A stretch of DNA of 64,000 bases from Hygrocybe punicea (lineage: Eukaryota; Basidiomycota; Agaricomycetes; Agaricales; Hygrophoraceae), in contig OY744468.1 of assembly GCA_963556145.1 (NCBI GenBank), positions 6,572,001 through 6,636,000 on the forward strand. Direction: 5' to 3'. The notes below the pieces were generated by a model, which saw only the letters and a program-made list of their open reading frames with translations, was not told where the DNA came from and made no database searches. How positions within the stretch are numbered: the first letter of the stretch is position 1; each line of letters starts with the position of its first letter. A program made the translations under genes and the position numbers. Shown piece by piece: positions 32,901 to 45,180 of the stretch.

Positions 32901-35451
32901 CTATTGGCATAAACTGTTAGGGAAATGCTCTTCAACGAGCTGCACAAGTTCCAGAAGGGCCCTATCTGTGAAGTCACGGAAGACATTATACAGGTTACCA
33001 TCGGTAAAGCTGTCAACTTTGGCTGCCTTCCAGTCTGCAGCCAGTTGTGCGAGTTTTGCTTCCCACTGACGCAGGATGGAGCAACAGTCGGCCAGGAAAT
33101 GGCCATACTCAGCTCTGTCCAGGCCAGCAACGTTTGTGACTCTGCGAGTGCCAGAATCTCGGTTGGTAGGAGAGCCAGCGATAGCACGACGCAGGTCTAG
33201 AAGCTCTACAGGAACCATCGTGCCAGAAAATTTCGTATTGTTGAACACAGCTGCCCACTGCGCCACGTAGTATAATGACCAAAGGTCATCGACAGGGGAT
33301 CGCAAGTAAGGCTTATGGAACCTGGCGGACCTGAGCAGATCTTCTGACATGAATTCCTCCGTGCCCTGGCAAGACCCAAATGAGTAGCCTGTTGTAAAAT
33401 ACAAAGGCTAGCACCGCACCGATCGACTCCCCTCATGGGCTTTCATATAGTACGACTCCAGCTCAACAGCCATATCGCCATCAATCAAAAACCCCCGGCA
33501 GAGTTCATCAACACCAGATTGCTTTAATTGTGTCTCCAGAGCCGCTCGATGATTACCCGGACCGGAGGAGCCGCCCTGAAACGTCTCAAACACTGTCTTG
33601 GTCCTCCGGGGAGGATTGAGCCACAAAACATTACCAATGCTGATGTCACGATGCTGGAAACCTTTCTCAATCAGGTTGCGATACCCTATTGTTGGTTAAG
33701 TTTACCGAACAGGTTCAGTTCAGAGAGATACCTACCGAGAGCGGCATGGACAATGGCGACGAATAAGTCACCAGGTTTCTGGACCGTAACAAGGGAACGG
33801 CCAGAGAACTGAAGGAGGTGTTGCATCAACACCCGATAATCTGAAATGTGACCTTTTCCAGGGTTGGGGCTCGACAAAATAGACCAGAATTCGGCATTCT
33901 TGAGGAGCAGGTGGTTAGTTGCAGGGAGACCCTCCTTGTGGCAAATAATGCTTGAATTGTAGTATGTCACAACGCCAAACATGTCCCCACAAGTCTTCAA
34001 TATCTTGCTTTCGATTGAAACATAGGATTTTCCAACCCAAGAGCATTTGCTGACAACATCTGTTGTCTTAGGGTCGATTTCCCTCGAAATGTCATGCAAC
34101 TTTCGGCGAACGAAGCCAATGGGACGATCCTTGAAAATGGCGATGCCTGTCTCTGAGGCAATGTTAGTACAAGTCAAGATGTGTCATTGACCACCTACGA
34201 TGGGTTTCGGAGGGTCCTTCCTGTTGACCTTCGCCTTGTGCCAGAGTCGTCGGCTTCTGACTACTCCGGAGAGTCGACTGCCCTGATCCCAACTCAGCAA
34301 CCAATCACAGAATTGAAAGGAAATGCACCTTGATCACTCCGTGTGCTGTGGATTAATGAGGGCAGTTCGGCGTCCTTGCATGCTTTCTCAGCGAGCCGAG
34401 CAGACCTACGACACGTTGTATTTGCGACCAAAGGAGCGGTGGGAGTCAGTGACTCAGATTTGCCGTCATTGGGACACAGGCGTGAGACTCTAACTCCACG
34501 ACCACGTATCCCAAGCCTTTCATACAAGACTTCTTGGATTCGCATCCTCAAACCCTCCTGATCGCCCTCGCCTTTCTGAATGAACATCTCGACGTCGTTG
34601 CTCCACTCGGGTAAACCCGCATCTCCAGGGGTCTCCCATGTCAACAAAGACAGAAAGAAGCGGAGGACATCCGCGTGATCTTCGGGGTCGTTCGGACGGA
34701 GACCACGAGATGTAGTGAGTCCACCGGGATGGAAGACTAAAAATCGGAGTTCATGAAACATGTGATTGTAAGCGAGGACAAGCGAAAATTGACGCAGCGG
34801 CCTGGCGCTGGTGAGCGCACGAGCGTACGTCCCCGCTTGCTGGACGAGTTCGCCCCAAGTCCCCTTCACTTCTACAGGAATTTCCATGGTCAATGATCGC
34901 TTCCCTGATGGTGGACGCCACCAGAGCCGGGTCTCCTTCAGGGAGAGTCCGTTGGCGCCAGCACCATCCGGTTTTAGCGGACTACTGCCTAAAATCCCAT
35001 CCTGTGTGGGACGGTCGAAGACAACAAAGTTGAGTAACCCATAGAAGCTGGATTTGTCATACGCGCCGTAGCACGCCTTCAAGCAGGCATTGACGAAGGC
35101 GATTAGAGGCTTGTAGTGATCGTTCTCGATGGAGCTGGTGGGAAGAGGGACATATTTCAGCGATTTGACAGCATCGTGGAGCAATTCATTGAGTTTGTCG
35201 ATCTCGATATCGTAGTTTTCCAGATCGTCAACTGCATCGATGGTCAAGGGAGGCGCGCCAACTTTGCGCTTCTTAGACGACAAAGCACGCGCTAGAGTTA
35301 CGGGTTCTAGTTCCCAGGTTGCATCCGCGAGTTCACTGGCAACAGTCTGTTTAAGCGTGTCCTGCTTAGAAGGAAGCGTGTGCGTGAAATGGTCACTAGA
35401 TGACTGCTTGCTTCCCGAGGGACGTTGAGGAGTTGAAGTCACGGTGGTCAT
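32901..35451 (-). CDS. FunK1 fungal-type protein kinase
   Basis: Five exons fit by splice signals and phase: 35451-34329, 34260-34195, 34152-33736, 33685-33420 and 33365-32901. They give 2337 bases, 778 codons and a stop, with no lesion. The N-terminal region has the FunK1 words IPVEVKGTWGELVQQAGTYA and RQFSLVLAYNHMFHELRF. The kinase part keeps the catalytic loop QHRDISIGN (His-Arg-Asp and the metal-binding Asn), a DGD in FLIDGDMAV in place of DFG, and SPVDDLWSLYYV, the helix-F Asp region. FunK1 kinases are a large expansion in Coprinopsis, Laccaria and relatives, and their substrates are mostly unknown. This is the longest undamaged gene in the window and lacks the TGA lesions of its neighbours, which argues that it is expressed and selected. 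Confidence 0.9.
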
Positions 35452-37563
35452 GTGCGAAACAACCGTGGGAATGTTCTTCCAGGAGAGGATTTTTTGCCAT
35501 CAAATAATATTGAGATTTCAAAATTATTTTTGTTGTTATCAGAAGTCCAAAAATATTGTGGCAGAAACAGAACAGAAAAGCCTCCAGATGCCATACAAGT
35601 CATAGTATACTTACATCACCGCGGCATAGAGCTCATCAGAACCAAGCTGGGAAGCCCCTGTTCTCCTAGACCGTCGTCCGACTCATCCCATTCGAACAAA
35701 GTCGCGACAAAAGCCCAGTATCCCAGTAACCCTTCGCAAAGCCGTTCTCGCCCCAGTTCTAAGCTTCTTCATCGCCAAAGAGGGGCGACGCCCACCACAG
35801 TAACGGTGACGGTGAGGGCGATGTGTTGATAGACCCAAAACCACAGAAACCATTCCTTGTTCCGTAAACCTAGAGACCCATCCCCACTCGTCGGCCGTCC
35901 GTTCCTTAGGAAAAAATGAGTGGGATCGGTGCCCTCCACCACCTCCACCACCGCTACCAGCTCCTCGCCTCGCCTCGATCCCGAGCCCACAGGAGTTGCA
36001 GTCAGGAAGCCCAAGGGAGCCCGCAGGTGTGGTGTACGGCTCCTTCAAAGAACGCGTCCGATTCCAAATCTGGCTTTCACATGTATGATACCGAGATGAC
36101 AACGACAACGGCAACCCGTCCGCGCTACACTGGCCACACTTGGTTAAAGACAGTGCCTGGGAGGGACATTGGATTCCGGTGTTACCGTGGCTAGTTTCGG
36201 GATGAGGCAAGCAGGCGTCTGAAGTTGAGAAGGATGCAGGGCCGTATTTAGAGGATACCGTGAGGTTAGTACGAGGCTGAAGCGAATACGGGCGACTTGG
36301 GGATCTCTGGTAAAGGCGATGTGACTGTGAGGCTGGGAATGCTAGGAATTGCAAGAGCCATCTGTAGACAACGGGGGGTAAAACATATGGTAGTCAATTC
36401 CGAGGGCACCTCCGCCATACGAAGGGTTTTCCCAATCTGGAAAACCCTTCATATGACCAATTTTCTGTACGATGATGAGACCGCGCACTAGTGAGCACAA
36501 AGGAAGGTGAGTCGAGGCTTGGGCTAACGACCTAAGTCATACGCGAACCTACCATTGAGATACATCTCCACTGCCAATCTGCTCTGATCTGTCTCACAAA
36601 AGATGAGATTTATTGACGCTCGATATTGAGTCATTGAGCAACATCGAGTCATTGATATGATAAGTGGTGAGCATTATATTGAACGCTGAATTGAAACAAA
36701 CTGCAACTCCGCTCGCCAAAATTTCCACGTCATGCCATGGCTACAATGAGTCATTGTGGTGAAGCAAAAGAGCGAGTCATTTTTTTTTTTGATTTTTTTG
36801 AAAACAGATTCAAGAGTTTCTGTACACTATCCCAAACAGCCGCAAGACTTTGAAAACTAGCCGACAGCACAATGATGTGGCAGTGGCAGACGTCAGTATC
36901 GGGAAGCCTCTTGACACATGGGCTGGTAATGACGCGCTTCTCAGCCAGCTCCTTGATTAATGACTGGCCGAACAACATACTTTATATTTTGATGGTTTTC
37001 AATCCTGTCGTCTGAGCTGCGGTATTGTTATGTACCTGTAAATGGCTACAGTGAGAAAATGAGAACAAGTCCAAGCTTGGTTTGTCAGGGACATGAATTT
37101 ATGGTGGGAAGTGTATCGGAGCAACTCACCCTTTGGTTTGCGTACAAGTCGGAGAAGCGTGAAATTGGAAATGTTCAATGTAGCGTTGTATAACCAACAT
37201 ATCTTTTGAGTATGGATTGGGATCGGAGGACGCAATAGTGCAAGCGAACTCGTACGAGGAGAGGGAATCGCGCGCACAGTGTCCGGAAACGAATCGAAAG
37301 AATGCATGGAATTCTGACGACGCCGGATAACTGAAGTCGACCTATCTGCAACAATTAACTCGGCTCACATCAAACATGGCGTGGTCCAATGACTTCGATG
37401 GTGGGGATGAGTTAAGTTACCAAAACTGGAGTAAAGTGTGAGTACGCATCGGTTTCCGAACGGTAATATTTTGGGTAGCACAAGTCAATGGGCCAGGAAA
37501 CAATTAAGGGATACACTATAAAGAGCTGATGAGTGAAAGATCGTTAAATGTGAGCCGCTACTC
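35452..37563. other. No gene; hairpin and GAGTCATT cluster
   Basis: Long overlapping frames at 35683-36354 are GC-rich without recognisable domains. The word GAGTCATT occurs four times between 36625 and 36782, followed by a run of about twelve T. Nothing coding is supported. The last 200 bases may be the promoter of the next gene. Confidence 0.4.
36421..36450. repeat. Perfect 12-bp stem hairpin
   Basis: GAAGGGTTTTCC, a six-base loop and GGAAAACCCTTC form a perfect stem. It has no T-run after it and lies far from any gene end. Confidence 0.7.
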
Positions 37564-38511
37564 ATGGCATCCGCGCAGCCTCTCGAACCCATACACGGTT
37601 TACCGATCCTCGCAGGGCTAGTTTGTGACCACGCGAACTGTGGAGCTCTCTTCTCTGACATCGACGACTCCCATGCACATGCAGCGCAAGTCCACGCCGG
37701 TGTGGTCAAGGCCATTACCTGTGCGATCCAGGAAGTAATCAATGGTTCGGGAGAGAAGGACCTACGACTTGTACAGCACGAAACCCTCAAAGTTGGTGAG
37801 TAACTGCCAGTTCTGCGATGTGGTGATCGTGACTGACCATTGTAAAACGAAACAGGGTCCAGTGATGATTCTCGTCATAGCCCCCCTCCGCTGGGTTCCC
37901 AAACCACCAATTCGTCCCCTCCTTCTTCCCAGACAACCCTCGCATCTCAGTTGTCATCCGAGTTCTCCACGGATGATACTACTTCTGGTACCAAGATGTT
38001 GCCGGCAGACGAAGGAGCAGTCGAGGACAATCTTCAACGCGTTGTGACACTGGCAGAGGAGCTGTGCAATCAGTGTCGCATTTGTTGGTTCCGTGGAGAA
38101 GTTCAGAGACCACACTCGACTTACCGTTGCCCTGCAGGGGTGTGTTCTGGAGACGAGTGGAAATTGTTCAAGAGGAACGTGTACTTTCCAGGCGGTGGAG
38201 TCTGCTTCCTATGCTTTGCATCGTTTGGCCCCCCATTCAACCACGAGGTCCCTCCAGCTGGTATCCGCTACACTGGGGACCTTTGCGAATACCCGGATGT
38301 CTTGAAGGAATTGGCGTACATCATATATCAAGATCCCACCGCAAGAAGCGCGGTGTTCACCAAGCTGAATGTCCCCACCCCTGCCACGCTCATTCTATAC
38401 AAAAGGTATATAGGGAAAAAGCAGGCTGGAGGAGTGTTGGGTTTGTACAACATTATTATCGCTTACATGGAGCTGAGGGGGGAGGGAGCGCTGCCCGAAG
38501 CAAGCGTGTGA
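37564..38511 (+). CDS. Small zinc-finger/Cys-rich protein related to RecQ-like helicase ends
   Basis: Two exons (37564-37795, 37856-38511) with a 60-bp intron give 295 codons and a stop, with no lesion. The N-terminus has a C2H2-like finger (CDHANCGALFSDIDDSHAHAAQVH). A Ser/Thr/Pro linker follows. The C-terminal half is Cys-rich: CNQCRICWF, CPAGVC, CFLCFASFGPP and GDLCEYPDVLKELAYIIY, then YIGKKQAGGVLGLY. I recall the last block as the tail found after the helicase core in agaricomycete RecQ-like proteins. Here finger and tail are joined with no helicase between. It lies 0.8 kb upstream of the large RecQ-like pseudogene on the same strand. It may be a partner gene of that element or an internal-deletion derivative. 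Zinc binding is inferred from Cys/His spacing only. Confidence 0.72.
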
Positions 38512-39286
38512 GCCCAGAGAGAAATCGTTTGAGTTGATGCCAGTGCCTTGCTTTGTGCATTTTGTCTTTCTACGTAGTTCCGCGTACTACTCTTGTCAGA
38601 TCCTCGTATTTGTAACTTTGTAACTCACTTGTTTGATGTTGTGGACGGACATCGTGTTCAATACTTGTGAGAAACCATCAATGAGCAGGGCTACTCGGAT
38701 GAGCGGGCAAGGCAACGGGCGATTGGGAGGAATCTGACTATGTTGGACATTAGCAGCGCCAGAAGCTCGTAATCGACATCTGAGAAAATAGAAAATAATT
38801 GTGGCGGGGTTGTGTGGTTGTGTTTGGCATTGGCCTCCACAATTCATCATGCCACTGTCTTCGCTCAATGCTGGCTTTACCGATTCCAGTTGTTCTACAT
38901 ACGCCGCAATTTTCTGGCATTGTGCCTGCAACGCGAGAAAAAACAACTTGAAAATACCTTCAAGATGTCCCCTATGATCTGCTTCAGCTCTACTTCCATT
39001 CGGTATGCAATATGAGTCATTTTCCCTCACACTGACCAATCCCCACACTCCTAGCCCCACACTCCTAGCAACAGAGTGTACTTATGTAGGCTGGATGCCG
39101 TGAGAAAGGCGACTAGCGGTCCAAAACCTTTCAGAAATATTTTATGATTGTGATGTTATCCAACTCCGCCATTTCCCCAACACTGACTCATTATGATTCA
39201 TCTGCCAGCACGAAGCCCCATATCCCTAAAGCCAGACGTCTCGCGTTGGGGCTGACAAATTGCCCGTCTCTCTGTCACACCCAAGA
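38512..39286. other. Intergenic, promoter side of the RecQ-like gene
   Basis: No coding sequence is supported on either strand. There is no repeat structure. Two copies of CCCACACTCCTAGC abut at 39042-39070. Confidence 0.45.
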
Positions 39287-42200
39287 ATGTCCTCAGATAC
39301 TCGAAAGCACAAGGTCCCTCCTATGTTGCCGCACCAACCGCCGTCGAAAAGATCGGACAGTTCAAGCGTACAGCCAACTATTGGCATGTCAGAGGCAGGG
39401 TGAGTTTATATTCCCATTTGATGGGCAAGGTTTGACAGCGCACATGCAGCCAACCCACTTACTGTCACGAGTGCAAAAATCATTACACCAACAAGCGGTC
39501 GCACAGGTCCCTTTGTACACGGAAGGAAGTCACATGTGTATACCCCCCTCGTTCGCCTGGATGTCAACCAGAAACTGTCATTGTGCACCGCGAACAAGGT
39601 ATTTTTCGATGTGTTCATTGGGATAAGTCCTTAAAGAAGGACCAGAACATGAAGGTATGAGCTATTATTTTCTTTAATTTTACGGTGACGGACAATTCGT
39701 GGACATCCTAGGAACACGCCCAACAATGTTGTAATTTGGTGAGTGATCATCACCGTCAGTCTTTCTCGATAATCGAAATCAACTTATGCAGCATCCGATC
39801 GCCAATTCTAATGGAACGAATGTGGTCCCCTCCCTACTGCCTGACAGTGTGGAGAATAATGCCCCAAAGTTGGATGATCTTCGCTTTAGGTCGCCGCCAC
39901 CCGCAACCCTCGACCACATTGAACCAGGTCCACTGGATGCACCAAACCCTGGCTCCGAAATCGAGGATATCCCACAGAGTGCGTTCTCATCGTCTGCCGC
40001 CCTTCACTCCATAGAACCGGATCCCGCACCAGCGGCCGCTGCCACTAATGCCCGAAACCTACCGAGTCTGTCATTACGTCCAAACAAATATGAGGCGTTG
40101 ATTCACCCTGGCAAGGAGTCCATCATACACGATCCTCTTCTATTACCTACCACATATGTCGTCAACACCAAGCATAAAGTTCTGATCTGCATCAACTGCC
40201 AGCGTGGAGTGGATCCACAGAACGCGTTGGTCCATATCAAGAAGGTGCACCCACATTGCAGGGCCCCACGGACGTTGGTCTCTCAGCTCCACAAGAGGTA
40301 TCCAGGGCTGGTGGCAGAAAAAATCATACCCGACGATCTGGAACCAGTTTTTGGTTTGGCTGTTCCTACAGAAAAATATGTCGTGTGTAGTCGTTGCCGG
40401 CATGGCTACATCAACGTCGTCTCTTGGCACAACCACTCCTGTGAGAGGCCTGATGCAGACTTGATCGGACAACCTCTTTATTTCACATCGCACGTGCAAA
40501 CATTTTTTCGCGGAAACAGAATTTCCTATTTTCCCATCAGAACGCTGAGTCATGAGGGTGACGATACCGTCAACAATGACTTCCAGTTGTTCAAATCTCA
40601 GTGCCTGCATGTCGATGCCGGTGTGGAGGACGAGGCGGTCGAACCTGAAGACTACCGTGAACTGAATCAGTTTCTTGCAAAGGAAGGTTGGCTTGCACAT
40701 GTTGCAGGCTACTTGATGTCAGAGCTCTCTTCGCTGGTTGCTCTGCCTGGGAATAATGATAGGCTTTCACCAATCACAAATGAGGTCTTCATCCTGATGT
40801 CAAATATCCAGTCCATCATCGGAAACGCCGGCTTCCATGTTCGGCAGTTACTCAGTAGACGCCCCTCGTGAGTACGATTCTTTTTCGTGTTTGCATGTGC
40901 TTTGTGATCTTAACCATTTGTTGCAGTAATAAGTAAGTTAGATGCTTTCCATTCTACACAGCGCTAAACGCTTTCCAGTCACGATACGTTCTGCACTACC
41001 CATCATCGTGATGTTCAGCCAGAATCATTGAAGCGGTATAGTCTCATCGTGAGCTGCCTTATCGCCTTTGTCCATCGATGTCATCAAGGATGGCATCTGG
41101 TTACTTGATGAAGCTCACCGGACTGCAGGCACAGGCTTGTCAAGCATTACAGGATGAACTGGTTGCCGGTTCTGACTCTCGCCAGAGGGACAATGACAAA
41201 AGGGGACAGCTGGACGACATGGACTGGCAGAGCTACCTGGAGAACTGCACAGGCCTTTCAGAAGAGTCGGATGAGGAAATGTTTGAGGACGATGATGCTT
41301 ACAAGGAGGAGGACTTGATGCCCAACGATGGGTTGCAGGAAGTATCATGGGATTTTGCTGTGGATATGCCTGTGCAGGCTCAAATTCTTGATTTGCTCAT
41401 AGCACTTTACACGCATCTTCCCATCGGCGATGAGGGCAAGTTTTTCTCTCCCATCACTCGCTTTCTCGTTTTGCTGTTGCGCAAGAAGACTGGTCAATGG
41501 GCGCTTCCTCGTCGAATAACACAGTTCTTTGCCATTCTACTCTTCTGCAGGCAAGAAGTTATGATGGCTTTAATGCACCGGGAAGTATGTGCTGATCCAA
41601 AAATACGATATTCTCAGTGCGTCATCTGCGGTTGTGTTGGACTACTGCCATTCTAATGCAAGGAAAATGCAGGGCATACCACAACATTGCGTCATTTATG
41701 GATGATGACTGCAAAGGACCCATTCCCGCTATGTACATCAACATGAGACCTCTCAACCACTTTGCTTCCGCCGAAGGGGGTACCCTATGTTTTACCCCGA
41801 CCGATTTCAGTGGCGATAATGTCATTGTAGCCGGACATGTACTTTATCTTCAAGATATCTGTCATTTCGTGGAGGGTCTTGTCAGCAAAATCAAGGAGTG
41901 GATGAAGGTGCAACTATTCTTCGGTTTAGATGTTGCAGATGTGGAGTGGTCTCCTGGAATTATTCACGAGGAGCCGCGCAATGTCACGGTTGGGTACTCC
42001 TGCTTTCACGACGTTCACAACAGTTTCCCAAATCACAAGGAGGATCTCTTGAGGGCTGTTTTGACCCACCCTCGTTTACGTGGTCATTTTCATTATATCA
42101 ATGGTGATGGTCGGATTGTCTGGAGGACTGGTCCGTGTTTTGCATACATGGAGGCTTGTCACAAGCTGGAGATGATGTTATTCAGTGGGTCTCAGACAAG

Positions 42201-44369
42201 TGTAGGTGAACCTGGATGAGGGATGGAGCTAGCCTCTCACCTCATCTCTAACGTCAGCGGTGGCAGCATTTGTAACATTCTCGCCATGTTTCAGTATTTT
42301 TGCATGATGGGAACATTTAATAAGACCAGCCACTTCACCAGACGAGATGTAACGATGATGCGTGTTCCCCACCCAGAAATTGGACGACTCTGGATGGTAT
42401 ATCTTACGTTTGTCCGTCCACTCATCGTTGTTTGGCAGCAGTATTTCCACGGCTGAAAGGCAGCAATCAGGGCGCGGAACTGTCTATTTTTTGGGCTCCC
42501 TGTAACGTCATCAGAGCTTTCTAGAAGCCTGTCCTACCATACCCATAGACTGTTGGGCGTCAAGATATCCATTAGTCTGTGGCGTCATATTGCTACATGG
42601 TTCTTAAACTACCACTCAGTCCGTTTCCCCGATTTCCTGCCCTCTTCAGGTCCATTGGCACTAGCCAAACAGTCCGGCCACAACCCAGCCACGCATGCCC
42701 TGTATGCTCCTGACGCGTGCTTGCCCGGTGGGATCGACTTTCATATATTCTTTTGGACCATGCGTCTCAGTGGTGCCTGGCACAGACTTCTTAACTTGTC
42801 CTCGACTTTGCTTCAAGACATGTCCACCTGTGGTGACATGGTTATGGATTCCTCGGAGCAGATTGATTGCATCACAAGCCGTTCCCAACATCAGCCCCGT
42901 TTTCCTTCGCTCGAAGCCATCGCAGAGGCGGTGAAAAAATTAATAGTACCCGACATTGTACGAATCCAGACTCAAACATGGGCTAACGACCTCGCCTCAC
43001 TCTTAGACACAGTTGGGTATGACATTCGCAGCCGTCCTTCTCATCCGCTCATCCAACCTGTGACACACATTTTGCATCCGTCTCGCTTATGAGACCTAAG
43101 GAAATTTTTAACAGATGATTCCGCTGCCTTTAAACATACACAACAAGCCCTGGCTACAGAGCTTATTGCCAGCAAGAACCCATCGATTCTTCTTATCGGT
43201 CCTACTGGTGGGTCAATGTCACTTCTTAACTTGGAGGGCATGTTTGTAACAAACAGCATTACAGGTTCTGGGAAAATGCTTCCCCTTCTTCTTGCCGTTG
43301 CCCTCTATGACAGTGGAAATATGACTGTGGTGATTCTCCCTCTACTTGCTATGCATGACAAATACAAGTCCCAGGCCAGTAGGCATGGCTTATCGTGCGA
43401 AACGTGGACAAACAACAGTGACCCATCTACTTGCCCTCAAATCATTCTCGTCGCAGTTGAAGCCTGTGCTTGGGAGACACTCAAAGTCTATTCGTCCGAT
43501 TGGGACGCCTTGCCCGCATCGTTGTCGATGAAGCTCACCTACTACTTCAACATGCATCGTTCTGGCCATGCCTTGGTGTCCTGGAGTATCTTGGACGGAT
43601 GCCAACATCAATGTTGCTCATGACCACAACATGCACGCACTCTCTGGAGGGCAAGCTATTCGAAAAACTTGGGCGACAGGTTTACCAAGTCGTACGGTGG
43701 GGCATTGATCGTCCCACAATTGCACAGAAAGTGATTGCAATGCCCTCCGTAGATTTCGAGCAGGCCGTTGGGGCAAATGTATCTTCGCTTACCCAGAACC
43801 TTGGTTGAACAGATCGCGCATTACTCTTCTGCTCATCTCGCGATGAATGTGATCGCATGGCTGCAGTACTCAACTGGAGGTCGTACCACTCCGCTATTCC
43901 AGCGGAAGACTTCTCGGAGACAACGCAACTGTGGTTACGCGGAGAAACTGTGAGATTAGTCTGCACCTCCATGTTCGACTGTTACCTTGATTATCCTTCA
44001 GTCCGATACGTTTTCCACCTCGGTGCTCCCAAGGATGCGACAGATTATTATCAACACATAGGGTATTGCGCTTGCGACGGGGAACCCGGATATGCCATCG
44101 TTTACTATGATCCCGGGCGTCTGAAAAGATTCACTGGTGATGACTTTTTTGGCGCCACTGTCATCTATGAAATGCTACGTGATAACGCAACATGCAGACG
44201 ACTTCGTCCTGGTATCTTTTTCGATGGCATTGCCGTCCCTTGTGCGATGCTGCCAGGTGCTCAACTTTGTGATGTCTGTGAATCCCAGCTGTCCCAGTCT
44301 CCTCCCGAGACAGGGCCTCTTCGCTTTCCTTACAAGGCACCCTACATAGCACTCCATAGCACTACGTAG
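39287..44369 (+). pseudogene. Zinc finger - tyrosine recombinase - RecQ-like helicase fusion (broken)
   Basis: Start ATG 39287. Exons at 39287-39399, 39450-39654, 39712-39738, 39792-40867, a 6-nt microexon 40927-40932 and 40979 onwards keep phase. N-terminal Cys/His fingers (YCHECKNHYTNKRSHRSLC, CINCQRGV, VCSRCRHGY) come first. The middle matches a tyrosine recombinase: box-I position GEP-x-x-GMEL, Lys in FNKTSH (42322-42324) with MMRVPH, Arg-His in SLWRHIATWF (42583-42588), and GHNPATHALY with His 42679-42681 and Tyr 42703-42705. An SF2 helicase follows: Walker A GPTGSGKM across intron 43208-43264, DEAH at 43527-43538, and a motif VI remnant (QHIGYCACDG). Lesions are frameshifts near 41076, 41620 and 43480, TGA at 42217, 42454 and 43090, Thr to Met in Walker A, and lost motif-VI arginines. 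It is inactive here, and the C-terminal Cys-rich tail is missing. Confidence 0.72.
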
Positions 44370-44483
44370 AATAGCCTCCTAGCTCTATTCCACATGGCCC
44401 CGCTAACCCAATAGATACGTCTGAGTGAATTTTGAACAAATTTCTCTGTCCTCACATTGCAGCTGTTTGTCCACAGTTCCTTT

Positions 44484-44511
44484 CCACCACCACCACCACC
44501 ACCACCACCAC
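44484..44511. repeat. (CCA)n microsatellite
   Basis: About nine uninterrupted CCA triplets, located just after the end of the RecQ-like pseudogene. Confidence 0.95.
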
Positions 44512-44710
44512 TCATAAACAGGAAATTGTCACATTTTCAGACCTATGATTCGTGCATATGACCAATGGAGTGCTATCTGGCTCAATACCAATCTCGACTA
44601 AGGACAGTCCGAATTGGACAATACAACCACAGCAGAGTCTTCACTTGATAAGTAGCATCCATCCCATTACTGGCTCCCACTACCCTTGCTGATGAAGCTA
44701 TCATATCGTC

Positions 44711-45180
44711 TAGCACCAGCACCAGTGCAGGCAAGCACCAAAACTGGAATGAGCACCAGCACCAGCACCAGGCCAGCACCAATGCTAGCACCAGCACCAG
44801 CACTACAGCACCAGCACCAGCACCAATACTGGCACCAGCACCAATACCAGCACCAGCACCAGTGCAAATGTGGACGCCAGCACCTGCACTAACGCTGGCA
44901 CCAGCACTGACACCGAAGCCAGCACCGGCATCAGTGCAAATGCAGACACCAGCACCAGCACCACAGCACCAGCACCAGCACTGACACCAACACTGGAACC
45001 AGCACCAGCACCAGTGCTAGTACCAGACTGGCACTGACCCTTGCAGCAGCAGCAGTGCCAGCACTGACACTGGCACCAACGTGGACACCAGCATGAGCAC
45101 CAACACCAACACTGGAACCAGCACCAACACCAGAACCAGCACTGGTACCAGTACCGTATGGCACAGCGCCAGCACCAACA
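44711..45180. repeat. CAGCAC hexamer array
   Basis: About 470 bp of imperfect (AGCACC)n and close variants. Open frames in every phase on both strands come from the repeat, not from a gene. Confidence 0.95.
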
